Of a DNA stretch of 50,022 nt, positions 6,725 to 16,381 are shown one piece after another. The stretch comes from an uncultured Candidatus Nemicrothrix sp. (GTDB lineage: Bacteria; Actinomycetota; Acidimicrobiia; Acidimicrobiales; MedAcidi-G1): assembly GCA_913055915.1 (NCBI GenBank), contig CAJXKL010000018.1, positions 1-50,022 of the forward strand, given 5' to 3'. The position numbers and the translations under genes were made by a program. The notes under the pieces are model-generated. The model saw nothing but the letters and a program-made list of their open reading frames with translations, was not told the DNA's origin and searched no databases. Each line of letters opens with the position of its first letter. The stretch's first letter is position 1.

Positions 6725-8440
6725 TCAGAGCCGGGCGGAGCGACCCTCGTGGACCAGCTCAACTACCCGTGAGACCAAGTCGCCGACGGGCAGGTCCTCC
6801 TGCTCGCCGGTGGCCCTGACGGTCAGCTCCAGCATTTCGCTGTCAATGCCACGGGGGCCGATGGTGACCCTCAGCGGGATGCCGATCAGCTCCGAATCGG
6901 CGAACTTGACTCCCGGCCTGCCGTCACGGTCGTCGAGCAGTACGTCGATTCCGGCAGCGAGCAGGTTGTTATGGGCGGCCTCGGCGACCGCCATGGAACC
7001 TTCGTGGTCAACCTTCACAACGGTCAGGACAACCTCGAAGGGCGCGACGCACATGGGCCAGACCATGCCGGCGTCGTCGTGGTGGGTCTCGACAATGGCG
7101 GCCATTGCCCGACCGACACCGATTCCGTACGAGCCCATGGTCGGGACCCTGTTCTCGCCTCCGGAATCCAGCACCGACACCCCCATGGCCTCGCTGTACC
7201 TGCGTCCCAACTTGAAGATGTGACCGGCTTCGATGCAGCGGGTGATGGTCAGTGTGCCGCCGCACGAGGCACAGGACTCGCCGGCCTCGATGCCCCTCAT
7301 GTCGAGCCACAGGTCAACGGCGATGTCGCGTGCGATGTCAACGCCGGTGAGGTGGACGTCGTCCTCGTTGGCGCCGGTGGTCATGCCGCTTCGACCCTCG
7401 AGACCCGGGTCGGCGTAGATGGTCAGGTCGGTCACTCCAACCGCACCGAGGCTGCCCGGCGACGCCCCCAGTGCCGCCCTGATCTCGTCGGCCTCGGCGG
7501 GGACAAGGTTGATGGCTCCTGTTGCGTCCACGAACTTCTGTTCGAGGAATGTGTGGTCGCCGCGCAGCAGGATGAGCGCCAGTGAGCCGTTAATGCGGTA
7601 GACGAGGGTCTTGATCTGGTGTTCGGGCGGGTGGCCAGCATCGGAGAGGGCCCTGATGGTGCGGATGCCTGGGGTCGGGATTGACTCGGGGGCATTGGCG
7701 CCAACGCGGTTCTCAACGGGCTCAAGGGCGGCTGTCGCACGCTCGACGTTGGCTGCGTAGTCGCACCCACCGCACTGGACCACGTCGTCCTCGCCGGCAG
7801 GTGAGGCCACCATGAACTCGACTGAGGCGCTTCCGCCCATTGCCCCCGACGAGGCCTGTACCGGAACAGCATCAAGGTCGAGACGGGAGAAGATCGCCTG
7901 ATAGGCCCCGTGGTGCAGGTCGAACGAGGCGTCGAGGCCCTCATCGTCGATGTCGAACGAGTAAGAGTCCTTCATGGCGAACTCGCGAACCCTCAACAGG
8001 CCGGCCTTGGGCCTCGGCTCGTCTCTGAACTTCCACTGGATCTGGTACCAGATCTGGGGAAGGTCGCGGTACGAGGCCAACTCCAGCGACAAGGTTGCGA
8101 AGACCTCCTCGTGGGTCATGCCGAGCGCAAGGTCTGCGCCCTTGCGGTCGGTGAGGCGGAACATCTCGTCGCCCATCGACTCCCAGCGGCCAGATTCCTG
8201 CCACAGCGAGGCCTGGTGCATGGCCGGCAGTAGGAATTCCTGGCCGCCGATGGCGTCCATCTCCTGGCGGATCACCTCGCCGACCTTCTGGTGAACACGC
8301 CAGCCAAGGGGCAGCATCGAGTAGTGGCCTGACTGCAACTGACGGATGAAGCCACCGCGCACAAGGAGCCGGTGGTTCACGGCGTCAGCCTCTGCAGGGG
8401 CTTCGCGGAGTGTCGGTATGAACAGGTTCGACCAGCGCAC
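6725..8440 (-). CDS. proS: Prolyl-tRNA synthetase, bacterial type
   Basis: 571 residues, the size of bacterial-type ProRS with the editing insertion. Class II motif 1 region: QLQSGHYSMLPLGWRVHQKV; motif 2: FRDEPRPKAGLLRVREF; motif 3: SYGIGVGRAMAAIVE. Between motifs 2 and 3 lies a roughly 180-residue insertion with GDHTFLEQKFVDATG, the YbaK-like domain that clears Ala-tRNA-Pro. A C-terminal anticodon-binding domain follows (LLDDRDGRPGVKFADSELIG). The start is GTG 8440, eight bases after GGAGG. The only tRNA-Pro in the window is 3 kb away. Confidence 0.96.
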   Translation of the reverse strand: MRWSNLFIPTLREAPAEADAVNHRLLVRGGFIRQLQSGHYSMLPLGWRVHQKVGEVIRQEMDAIGGQEFLLPAMHQASLWQESGRWESMGDEMFRLTDRKGADLALGMTHEEVFATLSLELASYRDLPQIWYQIQWKFRDEPRPKAGLLRVREFAMKDSYSFDIDDEGLDASFDLHHGAYQAIFSRLDLDAVPVQASSGAMGGSASVEFMVASPAGEDDVVQCGGCDYAANVERATAALEPVENRVGANAPESIPTPGIRTIRALSDAGHPPEHQIKTLVYRINGSLALILLRGDHTFLEQKFVDATGAINLVPAEADEIRAALGASPGSLGAVGVTDLTIYADPGLEGRSGMTTGANEDDVHLTGVDIARDIAVDLWLDMRGIEAGESCASCGGTLTITRCIEAGHIFKLGRRYSEAMGVSVLDSGGENRVPTMGSYGIGVGRAMAAIVETHHDDAGMVWPMCVAPFEVVLTVVKVDHEGSMAVAEAAHNNLLAAGIDVLLDDRDGRPGVKFADSELIGIPLRVTIGPRGIDSEMLELTVRATGEQEDLPVGDLVSRVVELVHEGRSARL

Positions 8441-8575
8441 CGGTCGGTCCTCCTCGGTGGCGGTCGGGACGCCGACACCCTAGCGAGACACGCCCCTCAA
8501 GTGCAGCAAGGGCGTGTTGATGAGGATTGCCGCCCGGCGTGTCCCGGTGGCCGCGCGCGTGGAACAATCAGACCC

Positions 8576-9838
8576 ATGAGCACCACAGTTGTTGAAGCAC
8601 CGACCGTCGAAGCCGTCACCACCGAACTGACCAGTTGGCTTGAGGAGAACTGGAACCCCGACATGACCCTCGCCGAGTGGTGGGGCCGCCTGGCCGCCGA
8701 CCGCTGGGCACACCCGGCCATGCCCGAGGAGGCCGGTGGCAGGGGCTACGGAAGATCGCTGTGCGCAGCGATATCGGCAGGCCTGGCCGAAGCCGGTGTG
8801 GTCGGCCCACCCATCGGCCTCGGCCCGATGTTGGCAGCACCCACCATTGCCGCTCACGGAACCCCTGAGCAGGTCCAACAGTTCGTACCCGAAATCCTCG
8901 ACGGCTCAACCGCATGGTGTCAACTGTTCTCCGAACCCAATGCCGGCTCCGACCTGGCAGGCCTCCAGACAAAGGCGGTCCGCGACGGCGACGAGTGGAC
9001 CATCACCGGCCAGAAGGTCTGGACCTCGGGTGGACACCTCGCCAAGTGGGGAATGCTGATCGCCAGAACCGACCTCGACGCCCCCAAGCATCAGGGCATC
9101 ACCTACTTCGCCTTTGACATGGAACAGGACGGTGTAGAGGTCCGGCCGCTACGCGAGATGACTGGCGACGCCCTGTTCAACGAGGTCTTCATCGACGGGG
9201 CCAAGGTTCTCGACGCCAACGTCATCGGTGGGCTCGGCAACGGCTGGAGGGTCGCCAACACCACCCTCATGATCGAGCGGGCCAACCTGGGTGGCGGCGG
9301 TAAGCAGCCCGTGTCGCTGTCGGGAGGCCCACGCACCGGTCGCCTCGGTGACACTGTCGGCAAGTTGGCCAAGCGCACCGTGGGTGGCCCCGACGGCGAG
9401 GCCGGACGGGGAATGAGCATCAACAGGCTGATCGAACTGGCATGCGATGCGGGCCGGTCCGCTGACCCGGTGGTCAGACAGGAGATCGTGAAGTTGCACA
9501 TTCTGGGCGAGGTCAACCGTTGGAACCTCCTGAGGGCAAAGGCCGGTGGCAGCCGTACCGGGGCCGAGGGAAACCTTGCCAAGTTGGCGATGAGCGAGCT
9601 GGTCCGACGGAGCCGCGACGTGGGGAACCTGGTGATCGGCGCAGACGGCATGTTGGCCGGTTCTGCCAGCGCCACGGGTGGAGGCGTCCAGGAGGTCACC
9701 CTGTTCAGCCCTGCGCCCGCCATCTATGGCGGAACCGACCAGGTGCAGCGCAACATCGTCGGCGAGAGGGTGCTCGGCCTCCCCAAGGAGCCGGGCCCTG
9801 CCAAGGAGACTCCCTTCAAGGATCTGCCGCAGAACTGA
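8576..9838 (+). CDS. Acyl-CoA dehydrogenase family protein
   Basis: 420 residues from the ATG at 8576. FAD/acyl-CoA dehydrogenase landmarks are QLFSEPNAGSDLAGLQTKAV (about 119-138), EWTITGQKVWTSGGH, the helical C-terminal domain and the final IYGGTDQVQRNIVGERVLGL. The position where classical enzymes carry the catalytic Glu in YEGT is Gly here (YGGT), as in many actinobacterial FadE paralogues, so the base may lie elsewhere. Such enzymes often act on sterol side chains or branched acyl-CoAs. Divergent from proS, with 135 bases between. Confidence 0.9.
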   Translation: MSTTVVEAPTVEAVTTELTSWLEENWNPDMTLAEWWGRLAADRWAHPAMPEEAGGRGYGRSLCAAISAGLAEAGVVGPPIGLGPMLAAPTIAAHGTPEQVQQFVPEILDGSTAWCQLFSEPNAGSDLAGLQTKAVRDGDEWTITGQKVWTSGGHLAKWGMLIARTDLDAPKHQGITYFAFDMEQDGVEVRPLREMTGDALFNEVFIDGAKVLDANVIGGLGNGWRVANTTLMIERANLGGGGKQPVSLSGGPRTGRLGDTVGKLAKRTVGGPDGEAGRGMSINRLIELACDAGRSADPVVRQEIVKLHILGEVNRWNLLRAKAGGSRTGAEGNLAKLAMSELVRRSRDVGNLVIGADGMLAGSASATGGGVQEVTLFSPAPAIYGGTDQVQRNIVGERVLGLPKEPGPAKETPFKDLPQN

Positions 9839-9862
9839 CCTGTCCCCCCGGGGCTCAGCTTT

Positions 9863-10675
9863 CTAGCGGAGGCCTGTGTTCTCCAGGTGCTCGATGATCG
9901 CCTGGCGCACGGCACCTGGCTCTTCTTGCATCATCATGTGACCGGTGCCCGGCAGCTCAACCACGTCGGCTCTGTCCGGGAATGCCCCGACAAGTGGTTC
10001 AGCCGCCCTACGCGGTGTCATCTTGTCGCCGCTTCCGAGGACCAACGTGACCGGACACGAGACCAGCGCCGCCGTTTCAACACCACTTCCGTAGGCGGAA
10101 CAGGCAGACAGGTCCGAACTGAGAACACCGGGTGCGCAACGTTCCAGCAGGGCCTGGGTTCCGCCCAGCATCCAGAGCCCCGGGGTCGGGTTCTCGCCGA
10201 CGTGCTGACGGCTCCCGTGTGCCCATGAGGTGATGAGGCGGGCTGCCTTGACGTCGTCGGCATTGGCTGCGGCCTGGAGGTCGGGGTGGACGGGCATGGT
10301 CGCAGCCACCCCGAGGAGCACGATGGAGGCCACCGATGCCGGCTGGTGTGCCGCAGCCTCGAGGGCAACGAGGGAGCCCATGGAATGCCCGACCAGGTGG
10401 AGTGGCCCGCCCAACTCGGTGGCTAGGGCGGCGACCCATGCAGCCAGGTCTGGTATCGACCCGAGCGCGGGGCCTTCGGACTCTCCATGGCCGGGTAGGT
10501 CCACGGCGATGGCCCGGTAGCCGTGGTGGGCCAGGAAGCGGGTCTGTTGCGACCAGACCGACCTGTCCATTCCGGCACCGTGGAGGAGTACCACGAGTGG
10601 GTCGGTGGAGTCAGGCTCAACGGGGACGGCGCCCGTGGCGGCGTTGACGCTTCTACCGTCGACCAGCAGGCGCAC
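9863..10675 (-). CDS. Alpha/beta hydrolase
   Basis: 270 residues from a GTG at 10675 with GAGGT about 8 bases upstream. Seen: oxyanion region VVLLHGAGMDRSVW, nucleophile elbow LVGHSMGSLVALEA (Ser), an Asp in the VLGSGDKMTPRRA segment and His in LPGTGHMMMQEEPG. The triad is complete, so it should be an active esterase or C-C hydrolase, substrate unknown. It starts 9 bases after the O-acetylhomoserine sulfhydrylase stop, so the two are probably co-translated; a role in homoserine acylation or deacylation is possible but not shown. Confidence 0.88.
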   Translation of the reverse strand: MRLLVDGRSVNAATGAVPVEPDSTDPLVVLLHGAGMDRSVWSQQTRFLAHHGYRAIAVDLPGHGESEGPALGSIPDLAAWVAALATELGGPLHLVGHSMGSLVALEAAAHQPASVASIVLLGVAATMPVHPDLQAAANADDVKAARLITSWAHGSRQHVGENPTPGLWMLGGTQALLERCAPGVLSSDLSACSAYGSGVETAALVSCPVTLVLGSGDKMTPRRAAEPLVGAFPDRADVVELPGTGHMMMQEEPGAVRQAIIEHLENTGLR

Positions 10676-10684
10676 CGCTCTACC

Positions 10685-11977
10685 TCAGCGTTGTGAGGCC
10701 CGCAGGGCCTGTGACAGGTCGGCGCAGATGTCGTCGGCATCCTCGAGGCCAACCGACAGCCTGATGAGGTTCTCTGAGATTCCGGCGGCTTCCAGGTCCT
10801 CGGTGCTCATCTGCTGGTGGGTTGTCGAGCCGGGGTGGATCACGAGCGTCTTGGCATCGCCCACGTTTGCAAGGTGCGAGGCCAGGCGAACAGCCTCGAT
10901 GAACTTGCGGCCGGCATCGCGACCCCCTTGGACACCGAAGCTCAACATGGCGCCGGCGCCCTTCGGGTAGAGGCGTGCTGCCAACTCGTGGTCGGGGTGG
11001 CTCGGGTGTTCAGGGTGTTTGATCCACTCCACGGCATCGTTGGTATCGAGCATGTCGATCACCTTCCTGGTGTTCTCCACGTGGCGCGCCATCCGCAGTG
11101 GCAGGGTCTCGACCCCCTGGAGCAGGTAGAAGGCGTTGGCCGGGCTCATGCAGGCACCAAAATCTCGCAGGCCCTCGGCCCGGGCACGCATGGACATTGC
11201 CTGGGGGCCGAATTCCTCGGTAAAGGTGATGCCGTGGTAGCCGGCATAGGGCTCTGACAGCGTGGGGAACAGGCCTGATTCCGCCCAGTCGAAGCGGCCG
11301 CCGTCGATCACGACACCACCGATGGCGATGCCGTGTCCACCCAGGAACTTGGTGGCCGAGTGGACCACAATGTCGGCGCCGTGTTCGATTGGCTGCATCA
11401 GGTACGGGGTGGCGAACGTGGAATCGACCGCCAGGGGAAGGTCGTGCGCATGGGCCACGGCTGCCACGGCGGCAACATCGAGAACCTCGATGCCCGGGTT
11501 GCCGAGAGTCTCCGCGAAGAGCAGTCGAGTCTCGGGTCGGATCGCATCGGCAAATGCCTGTGGATCGCGGGGATCGACGAAGGTGGTGTTGATGCCAAAC
11601 CGGGGCATGGTCAGGTTCAACATGTTGTGGCTGCCGCCGTAGATGTTGCGGCTCGCCACCACGTGGTGTCCGGCCTCGAGGATCGTCGCCACCGCCAGGT
11701 GTAGGGCAGCCTGGCCGCTTGCCGTGCAGACCGCTCCGACACCTCCCTCAAGGGCGGCGATGCGCTCCTCCAGGACGGCGACGGTCGGGTTGGAGATGCG
11801 CGAGTAGATGTGACCGCTGACCTCCAGGTTGAAGAGGCCAGCAGCGTGGTCCACCGAGTCGAACACGTACGAGGTGGTCTGATGGATCGGTACGGCACGC
11901 GATCCCGTCGTGGGGTCCGGCTGCTGGCCTGCGTGGAGGGCCCGTGTGTCGAAACGGGTGAAGTCTGGCTCAACCAT
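10685..11977 (-). CDS. metY: O-acetylhomoserine aminocarboxypropyltransferase (O-acetyl-L-homoserine sulfhydrylase)
   Basis: 430 residues, right for the Cys/Met metabolism PLP family of the MetY type. Signatures: ALHAGQQPDPTTGSRAVPIH at the N-terminus, SGQAALHLAVATIL, ETLGNPGIEVLDVAAVA, LAVDSTFATPYLMQPIEHGA and the PLP lysine in HSATKFLGGHGIAIGG; the C-terminal HPGSTTHQQMS with Gln-Met-Ser is the usual MetY end signature. It makes homocysteine from O-acetylhomoserine and sulfide. Starts at ATG 11977; the K+ channel gene upstream ends 38 bases away on the same strand. No SAM riboswitch is seen in that gap. Confidence 0.93.
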   Translation of the reverse strand: MVEPDFTRFDTRALHAGQQPDPTTGSRAVPIHQTTSYVFDSVDHAAGLFNLEVSGHIYSRISNPTVAVLEERIAALEGGVGAVCTASGQAALHLAVATILEAGHHVVASRNIYGGSHNMLNLTMPRFGINTTFVDPRDPQAFADAIRPETRLLFAETLGNPGIEVLDVAAVAAVAHAHDLPLAVDSTFATPYLMQPIEHGADIVVHSATKFLGGHGIAIGGVVIDGGRFDWAESGLFPTLSEPYAGYHGITFTEEFGPQAMSMRARAEGLRDFGACMSPANAFYLLQGVETLPLRMARHVENTRKVIDMLDTNDAVEWIKHPEHPSHPDHELAARLYPKGAGAMLSFGVQGGRDAGRKFIEAVRLASHLANVGDAKTLVIHPGSTTHQQMSTEDLEAAGISENLIRLSVGLEDADDICADLSQALRASQR

Positions 11978-12015
11978 GGTTTTAGGCTACGGGATCTCCG
12001 AGGTGTCGGCCCCGA

Positions 12016-13026
12016 TCAGCAACCAACCAGCTTGGCCAACCGGTCGAGGCTGTCATCTGATCCGATGGCGACGATCATATCCCCGACGGCGAACGGGCGT
12101 TTGGCTAGGTCGTCGGTGTGGAACCGGGCAAGCTCATCCCGGACGGTGAGAACCACGGCCCCGGTGCTGCTGCGAACGGAAAGGTCATCAATGCTCTGAC
12201 CCTCGAAGTTGCACCCTGCGGGGATCTTGAACTCGCGCAGCGTTGCCTCAAAGGTGCCGTCGTGGACGACCACGTCAACGAAGTCGGCGACATTGGGTTG
12301 GGTGGCGAGGCTGGCCATGCGGTAGCCGCCGATCTCATACGGGTTGACAACCCTGTTGGCGCCCACCTGGTGCAACTTGGTGATGCTCTCGGCCTCGTCG
12401 GCACGCGACACGATGAACAACTCGGGGTTCATCTCGCGGGCGCTGAGGGTCACGTAGAGGTTGTCGACGCTCGAGCCGAGGGCTGTAACGAGGGTTTCTG
12501 CCTGTTCGATGCCGGTCCGGCGGAGGACGTCGTCGCTTGTTGCATCACCCAGCACGAACATGCCTCCGTTGGCGACGAGGCGTAACTCTTCGGTATCGAC
12601 CGTCACCACTGTTTGTCCGACCGACTGCACGAACGAGGTGATCGAACGGCCGACCCTCCCCATTCCGCACACGATCAGGTGTCCATTCAGGTCATCGATC
12701 TGGCGTCGCATGCGGTACCTCCGGTACTGGCCGGAAATCCGGCCCTCGACAATGCTCTCGATGACGATGCTCGCCCCGTAGAGCACCGAACCGGTGCCCA
12801 CCAGGATGAGCACCGATGTGAATGCCTTCCACGTTGTCGTCGGTTCGCCGTTCGCGATCTCCCTGAAGCCGACTGTGCTTACCGTGACGATGGTCTGGTA
12901 GACGGCATCGACGGGGCTCAGGCCCAACAGGATGTAGCCGGTCGACCCGGCACCGATGACGGCGAGCAGCAGTCCGGCGGCGTTGGCCAGGCGGCTACGG
13001 GCCGGCCTGTTGGTTCGACGGAACAT
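12016..13026 (-). CDS. Potassium channel protein with TrkA-type RCK domains
   Basis: 336 residues. The first TM helix (AAGLLLAVIGAGSTGYILLG) is followed by a pore segment with TVSTVGFREI, a K+-filter-like TVGF where the final Gly of GYG is Arg, then a second TM helix (FTSVLILVGTGSVLYGASIV). Residues about 110-240 form an RCK_N Rossmann domain starting HLIVCGMGRVGRSI, and the end is an RCK_C domain (EGQSIDDLSVRSSTGAVVL). This is the layout of MthK-like ligand-gated channels. The altered filter makes strict K+ selectivity uncertain. Divergent from the gene at 13125. Confidence 0.88.
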   Translation of the reverse strand: MFRRTNRPARSRLANAAGLLLAVIGAGSTGYILLGLSPVDAVYQTIVTVSTVGFREIANGEPTTTWKAFTSVLILVGTGSVLYGASIVIESIVEGRISGQYRRYRMRRQIDDLNGHLIVCGMGRVGRSITSFVQSVGQTVVTVDTEELRLVANGGMFVLGDATSDDVLRRTGIEQAETLVTALGSSVDNLYVTLSAREMNPELFIVSRADEAESITKLHQVGANRVVNPYEIGGYRMASLATQPNVADFVDVVVHDGTFEATLREFKIPAGCNFEGQSIDDLSVRSSTGAVVLTVRDELARFHTDDLAKRPFAVGDMIVAIGSDDSLDRLAKLVGC

Positions 13027-13124
13027 GTGCGAAGGGTGTCTACTGGGCCCTCAGCCCCTGTCGGCGGGGGAGTAGCGTCCGCGTTGGCCAGCACGGCCCA
13101 CCCGCATCCCGATCGGAGACAGCC

Positions 13125-14087
13125 ATGCGCATCGGATTCATCGGCCTCGGAAACGTAGGGGCCAAGTTGGCAGGCAGCCTGCTCAGGAACAGCTTCGACC
13201 TAGTGGTACACGATCTCGACAAGGGGGTTGCACAGCCACTTCTGGAGGGTGGAGCGACCTGGGCCAACTCGGCCAGGGAGATGGCGACGTCCTGCGAGGT
13301 GGTGGTCACGTGCCTTCCCTCACCGACGGCGTGCTCCCAGGTGCTTGAAGCCGATGACGGTCTGATAGCCGGCTTTGCCTCAGGGGGTGGGGAGGGGAAG
13401 GTGTGGCTCGAAATGAGCACCACTGACGAGGCCGAAGTGCGCCGCATGGCATCGCTGGTCCAAGCCACGGGCGCCATGTCGGTGGATTGCCCAGTCTCGG
13501 GGGGCTGCCATCGTGCCGCCACTGGCAACATAGCCATCTTCGCTGGCGGAGAACGTGCCGCATTCGAAACAGTCCTGCCGGTGCTCAGCGCCATGGGTAG
13601 CCAGATCCTCCACACCGGCCCCTTGGGTTCGGCATCGATCCTGAAGGTAGTGACCAACTACCTGGCCACGGCCAACCTGGTGTCGCTTTGCGAGGCACTG
13701 ACCACGGCCTCGATGGCGGGCATGGATCTCTCCACAACCTATGAGGCCATCCGGATCTCGTCAGGCAACTCGTTCGTACACGAGACCGAAGGTCAGGTGA
13801 TCTTGAACGGGAGTCGCGACATCAGTTTCACGATGGACCTTGTCGTCAAAGACGTAGGCCTGTTTGACGACTTGGCCCGCCGCTCGGAGGTGCCGCTCGA
13901 GCTGTCGCCACTACTTCTCAAGATCTTCAGGGACGGCCAGGAGCGTTACGGACCCAGGGAGTGGTCACCCAACATCATTCGGCGCTTGGAGGACGCCACA
14001 GGTGCAGACATCCGCGCCCCCGGTTTTCCAGCGGAGATGGTCGACAACGAGCCCGAAGAGTTGGGCAGCGAGGTCAGTCCAACCTGA
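13125..14087 (+). CDS. NAD(P)-dependent beta-hydroxyacid dehydrogenase (3-hydroxyisobutyrate dehydrogenase family)
   Basis: 320 residues. It starts MRIGFIGLGNVGAKLAGSLL (Rossmann GxGxxG), has the substrate-loop DCPVSGGCHRAATGNIAIFA and the catalytic lysine region SILKVVTNYLATANL. These features define the family that oxidises 3-hydroxyisobutyrate, tartronate semialdehyde and similar acids; the substrate here is unknown. ATG 13125 has CGGAGA upstream. The stop overlaps the start of the next gene by one base (TGATG), so the two are translationally coupled and probably serve one pathway. Confidence 0.88.
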   Translation: MRIGFIGLGNVGAKLAGSLLRNSFDLVVHDLDKGVAQPLLEGGATWANSAREMATSCEVVVTCLPSPTACSQVLEADDGLIAGFASGGGEGKVWLEMSTTDEAEVRRMASLVQATGAMSVDCPVSGGCHRAATGNIAIFAGGERAAFETVLPVLSAMGSQILHTGPLGSASILKVVTNYLATANLVSLCEALTTASMAGMDLSTTYEAIRISSGNSFVHETEGQVILNGSRDISFTMDLVVKDVGLFDDLARRSEVPLELSPLLLKIFRDGQERYGPREWSPNIIRRLEDATGADIRAPGFPAEMVDNEPEELGSEVSPT

Positions 14088-15181
14088 TGGTTTCCATTCC
14101 AGATTCCATGACAGCGGTCCAACTCGTGGGTACGGGAGGCCCCGAGATGCTTGTGGTCCGCCACGACGTGCCCGTTCCAGAACCTGCTGCAAACGAGGTC
14201 CTCATTCGAGTGAGGGCATGTGGGATGAACAACACCGATATCAACACCAGGGTCGGTTGGTATTCCAAGTCGGTAACCGGAGTAACCGACGGACAGGGCT
14301 TCAGTGGGGTAGGAGAGGATGGTGCCTGGGACGGTGAAGGTGTGGACTTCCCTCGAATCCAGGGTGCAGACCCATGTGGCGAGGTAGTCGCTGTCGGCGA
14401 GTCGGCTGATCCCTCCCTACTCGGCCAAAGGGTGCTGGTCGATGCCTGGGTTCGCGACAAGGCAGATCCCACAGACCGCGAGAAGGCCCACTACTTGGGG
14501 TCCGAGCGGGACGGAGGGTATGCACAGTTCTGTGCGGTGCCTGCCCGCAACGTCTACCCGATCGACTCGGCCCTGACCGACGTCGAGTTGGCCTCCTTTC
14601 CATGTTCGTGGTCGACCGCTGAACACATGCTCACCCGCGCACGCCTCACCAATGGCGAGACCGCAGTAGTGACCGGGGCATCTGGCGGGGTCGGCACAGC
14701 GCTGATCCAACTGGCAAAGCTGCGTGGAGCCCGGGTGGTGGCTGTTACGAGTACCGCCAAGTTCGACGACGTCGTCGAATGCGGTGCTGACATCGTGGTG
14801 GATAGGTCAACTAGGGACCTGTACGAGGCCGTGGTCGACGCTGCACGAGGCCCTGTAGACGTCCTAGCCGACGTGGTTGGTGGCCCTGGCTTTGCAGCGC
14901 TCCTTGGCTTGCTGAGACGCGGCGGGCGCTACACGACTGCTGGCGCCATAGCTGGCCCGATCGTCGAACTGGACCTTCGTACCCTCTACCTGAATGACCT
15001 CGAACTTCATGGTTGCACGGTCTATGAGCCTGAGGTGTTTGCCACTCTTGTCGGATATATCCAAAGGGGTGAGGTGTGTCCGGTGGTTGCCGGGACCTTT
15101 CCACTTGATGACATCCACTCCGCCCAGGAGGCATTTGTTGCCAAGAACCATACGGGCAACCTGGTGGTCACCATCTCCTGA
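14087..15181 (+). CDS. Zinc-binding-type alcohol dehydrogenase / quinone oxidoreductase (MDR superfamily)
   Basis: 364 residues from an ATG that shares its A with the stop of the preceding gene. GroES-like N-terminus: NEVLIRVRACGMNNTDINTR, where the catalytic-zinc Cys is present; then QGADPCGEVVAVGESADPSL and the Rossmann motif VVTGASGGVGTALIQLAKLRG, with GPVDVLADVVGG downstream. No structural-zinc C-x2-C-x2-C cluster is evident, so it resembles the quinone oxidoreductase/alcohol dehydrogenase intermediate groups. It probably acts with the coupled dehydrogenase upstream. The stop lies 13 bases from the convergent KAS III gene. Confidence 0.87.
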   Translation: MVSIPDSMTAVQLVGTGGPEMLVVRHDVPVPEPAANEVLIRVRACGMNNTDINTRVGWYSKSVTGVTDGQGFSGVGEDGAWDGEGVDFPRIQGADPCGEVVAVGESADPSLLGQRVLVDAWVRDKADPTDREKAHYLGSERDGGYAQFCAVPARNVYPIDSALTDVELASFPCSWSTAEHMLTRARLTNGETAVVTGASGGVGTALIQLAKLRGARVVAVTSTAKFDDVVECGADIVVDRSTRDLYEAVVDAARGPVDVLADVVGGPGFAALLGLLRRGGRYTTAGAIAGPIVELDLRTLYLNDLELHGCTVYEPEVFATLVGYIQRGEVCPVVAGTFPLDDIHSAQEAFVAKNHTGNLVVTIS

Positions 15182-15194
15182 CGGTTTGTTCGAG

Positions 15195-16301
15195 TCAGTT
15201 GACTGGCGGTTCGTCGGCGTGGAGCGGCGCGTAGAACTCCAGGTTCGACTCAAGCAGGTCCCAGATGGTGGCGTCTGTGGGCTCCAACTCGCCCTCATGG
15301 ACTCCGACCGGTTGGACACGGTCACCCCAGCGCATGACGACTGACCCCCAGGTGATACCACCCCCGAAGGCGGTCAGTACGACCATGTCGCCGGGCTCTA
15401 GTCGCCCCGCATCTGCAGCGTCGGCGATTGCGATAGGAATTGAGGCCGCCGCGGTGTTGCCCAAGTTTTCGATGTTCACAAACACCCGTCCTGGCTCTAT
15501 CCCCAACTTGCGCGTCGCCGAATCGATGATGCGTGCGTTGGCCTGGTGCGGGATCACCAGGTCGACCTCGTCGGCATCGAGGCCAGCGCGCTCAAGGGCC
15601 CTAGTAGCTGATGCGGCGATCCCCTGGACGGCAATCTTGAACACTGCCTGGCCTTCGAAGTGGAGTCGAGTCTCCTCGGGTGGCTTGCCCCAGTAAGGAT
15701 CACCCCTGGTGCCCATTGCGCGTACGACCATGGTGCCGCCCTTGCTGCCATCGGCACCCAGGTCCACGGACAACACACCAGCACCTGAGTCGGTGGCCTC
15801 GTAGACGACGGCACCGGCACCATCGCCGAACAGGATGCTCGTCGCCCGGTCGCGGTAGTCCATGGCTACATGAAGCTTCTCGACTCCGACCACTAGCACG
15901 CGTTCGGCAAAGCCCGATTCGATCATCCCGGTCACGTTGGCGGTGGAGTAGATGAAGCCGGAACAGGCGGCGTTCAAGTCGAAAGCGGCAGCCTCGGTAG
16001 CACCCAGGCGGTCCTGGAGCATGGTGGCCACGCTGGGGCAGAGCAACTCAGGGGTGCATGTGGCCACGATGATGAGGTCCAGGTCTGTGGCTTGAAGGCC
16101 GGCACACGCGAGGGCTCTTCGAGCAGCCAGTTCGGCCAAGTCGGTTCCCTCCACGTGGGAGATCCGACGACTCTGGATACCGGTGCGCTCGATGATCCAC
16201 TGGTCGTTCGTATCGCAGAGTCTTTCCAAGTCGGCGTTGGTCAGGGTGGTGGGAGGAACACACTTTCCCCATCCGGTTACGACTGCTCGCTTTGCCACCA
16301 A
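15195..16301 (-). CDS. 3-oxoacyl-ACP synthase III (KAS III, FabH-like)
   Basis: 368 residues. Catalytic triad visible: Cys in FDLNAACSGFIYST, His in VIPHQANARIID and Asn in ENLGNTAAASIP. Also present are the KAS III loop CDTNDQWIIERTGIQSRRI and the terminal AFGGGITWGSVVMRW. It condenses an acyl-CoA starter with malonyl-ACP. The protein continues about 40 residues past the usual end (GVHEGELEPTDATIWDLLES and on), a tail not typical of housekeeping FabH, so it may instead serve a special starter or beta-lactone/alkene-type product. Confidence 0.9.
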   Translation of the reverse strand: MVAKRAVVTGWGKCVPPTTLTNADLERLCDTNDQWIIERTGIQSRRISHVEGTDLAELAARRALACAGLQATDLDLIIVATCTPELLCPSVATMLQDRLGATEAAAFDLNAACSGFIYSTANVTGMIESGFAERVLVVGVEKLHVAMDYRDRATSILFGDGAGAVVYEATDSGAGVLSVDLGADGSKGGTMVVRAMGTRGDPYWGKPPEETRLHFEGQAVFKIAVQGIAASATRALERAGLDADEVDLVIPHQANARIIDSATRKLGIEPGRVFVNIENLGNTAAASIPIAIADAADAGRLEPGDMVVLTAFGGGITWGSVVMRWGDRVQPVGVHEGELEPTDATIWDLLESNLEFYAPLHADEPPVN

Positions 16302-16381
16302 TCTCCCTTCGGCGTCGTCAGGTTTCAGTGTCGCACGCGGAGTCCCGCCATGCCATCGGGAAGCAATCTAGGTCGGGTACT

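Noticed and set aside
11978-12015. SAM riboswitch upstream of the O-acetylhomoserine sulfhydrylase gene
   Set aside because: The gap to the upstream gene is only 38 bases and shows no riboswitch core.
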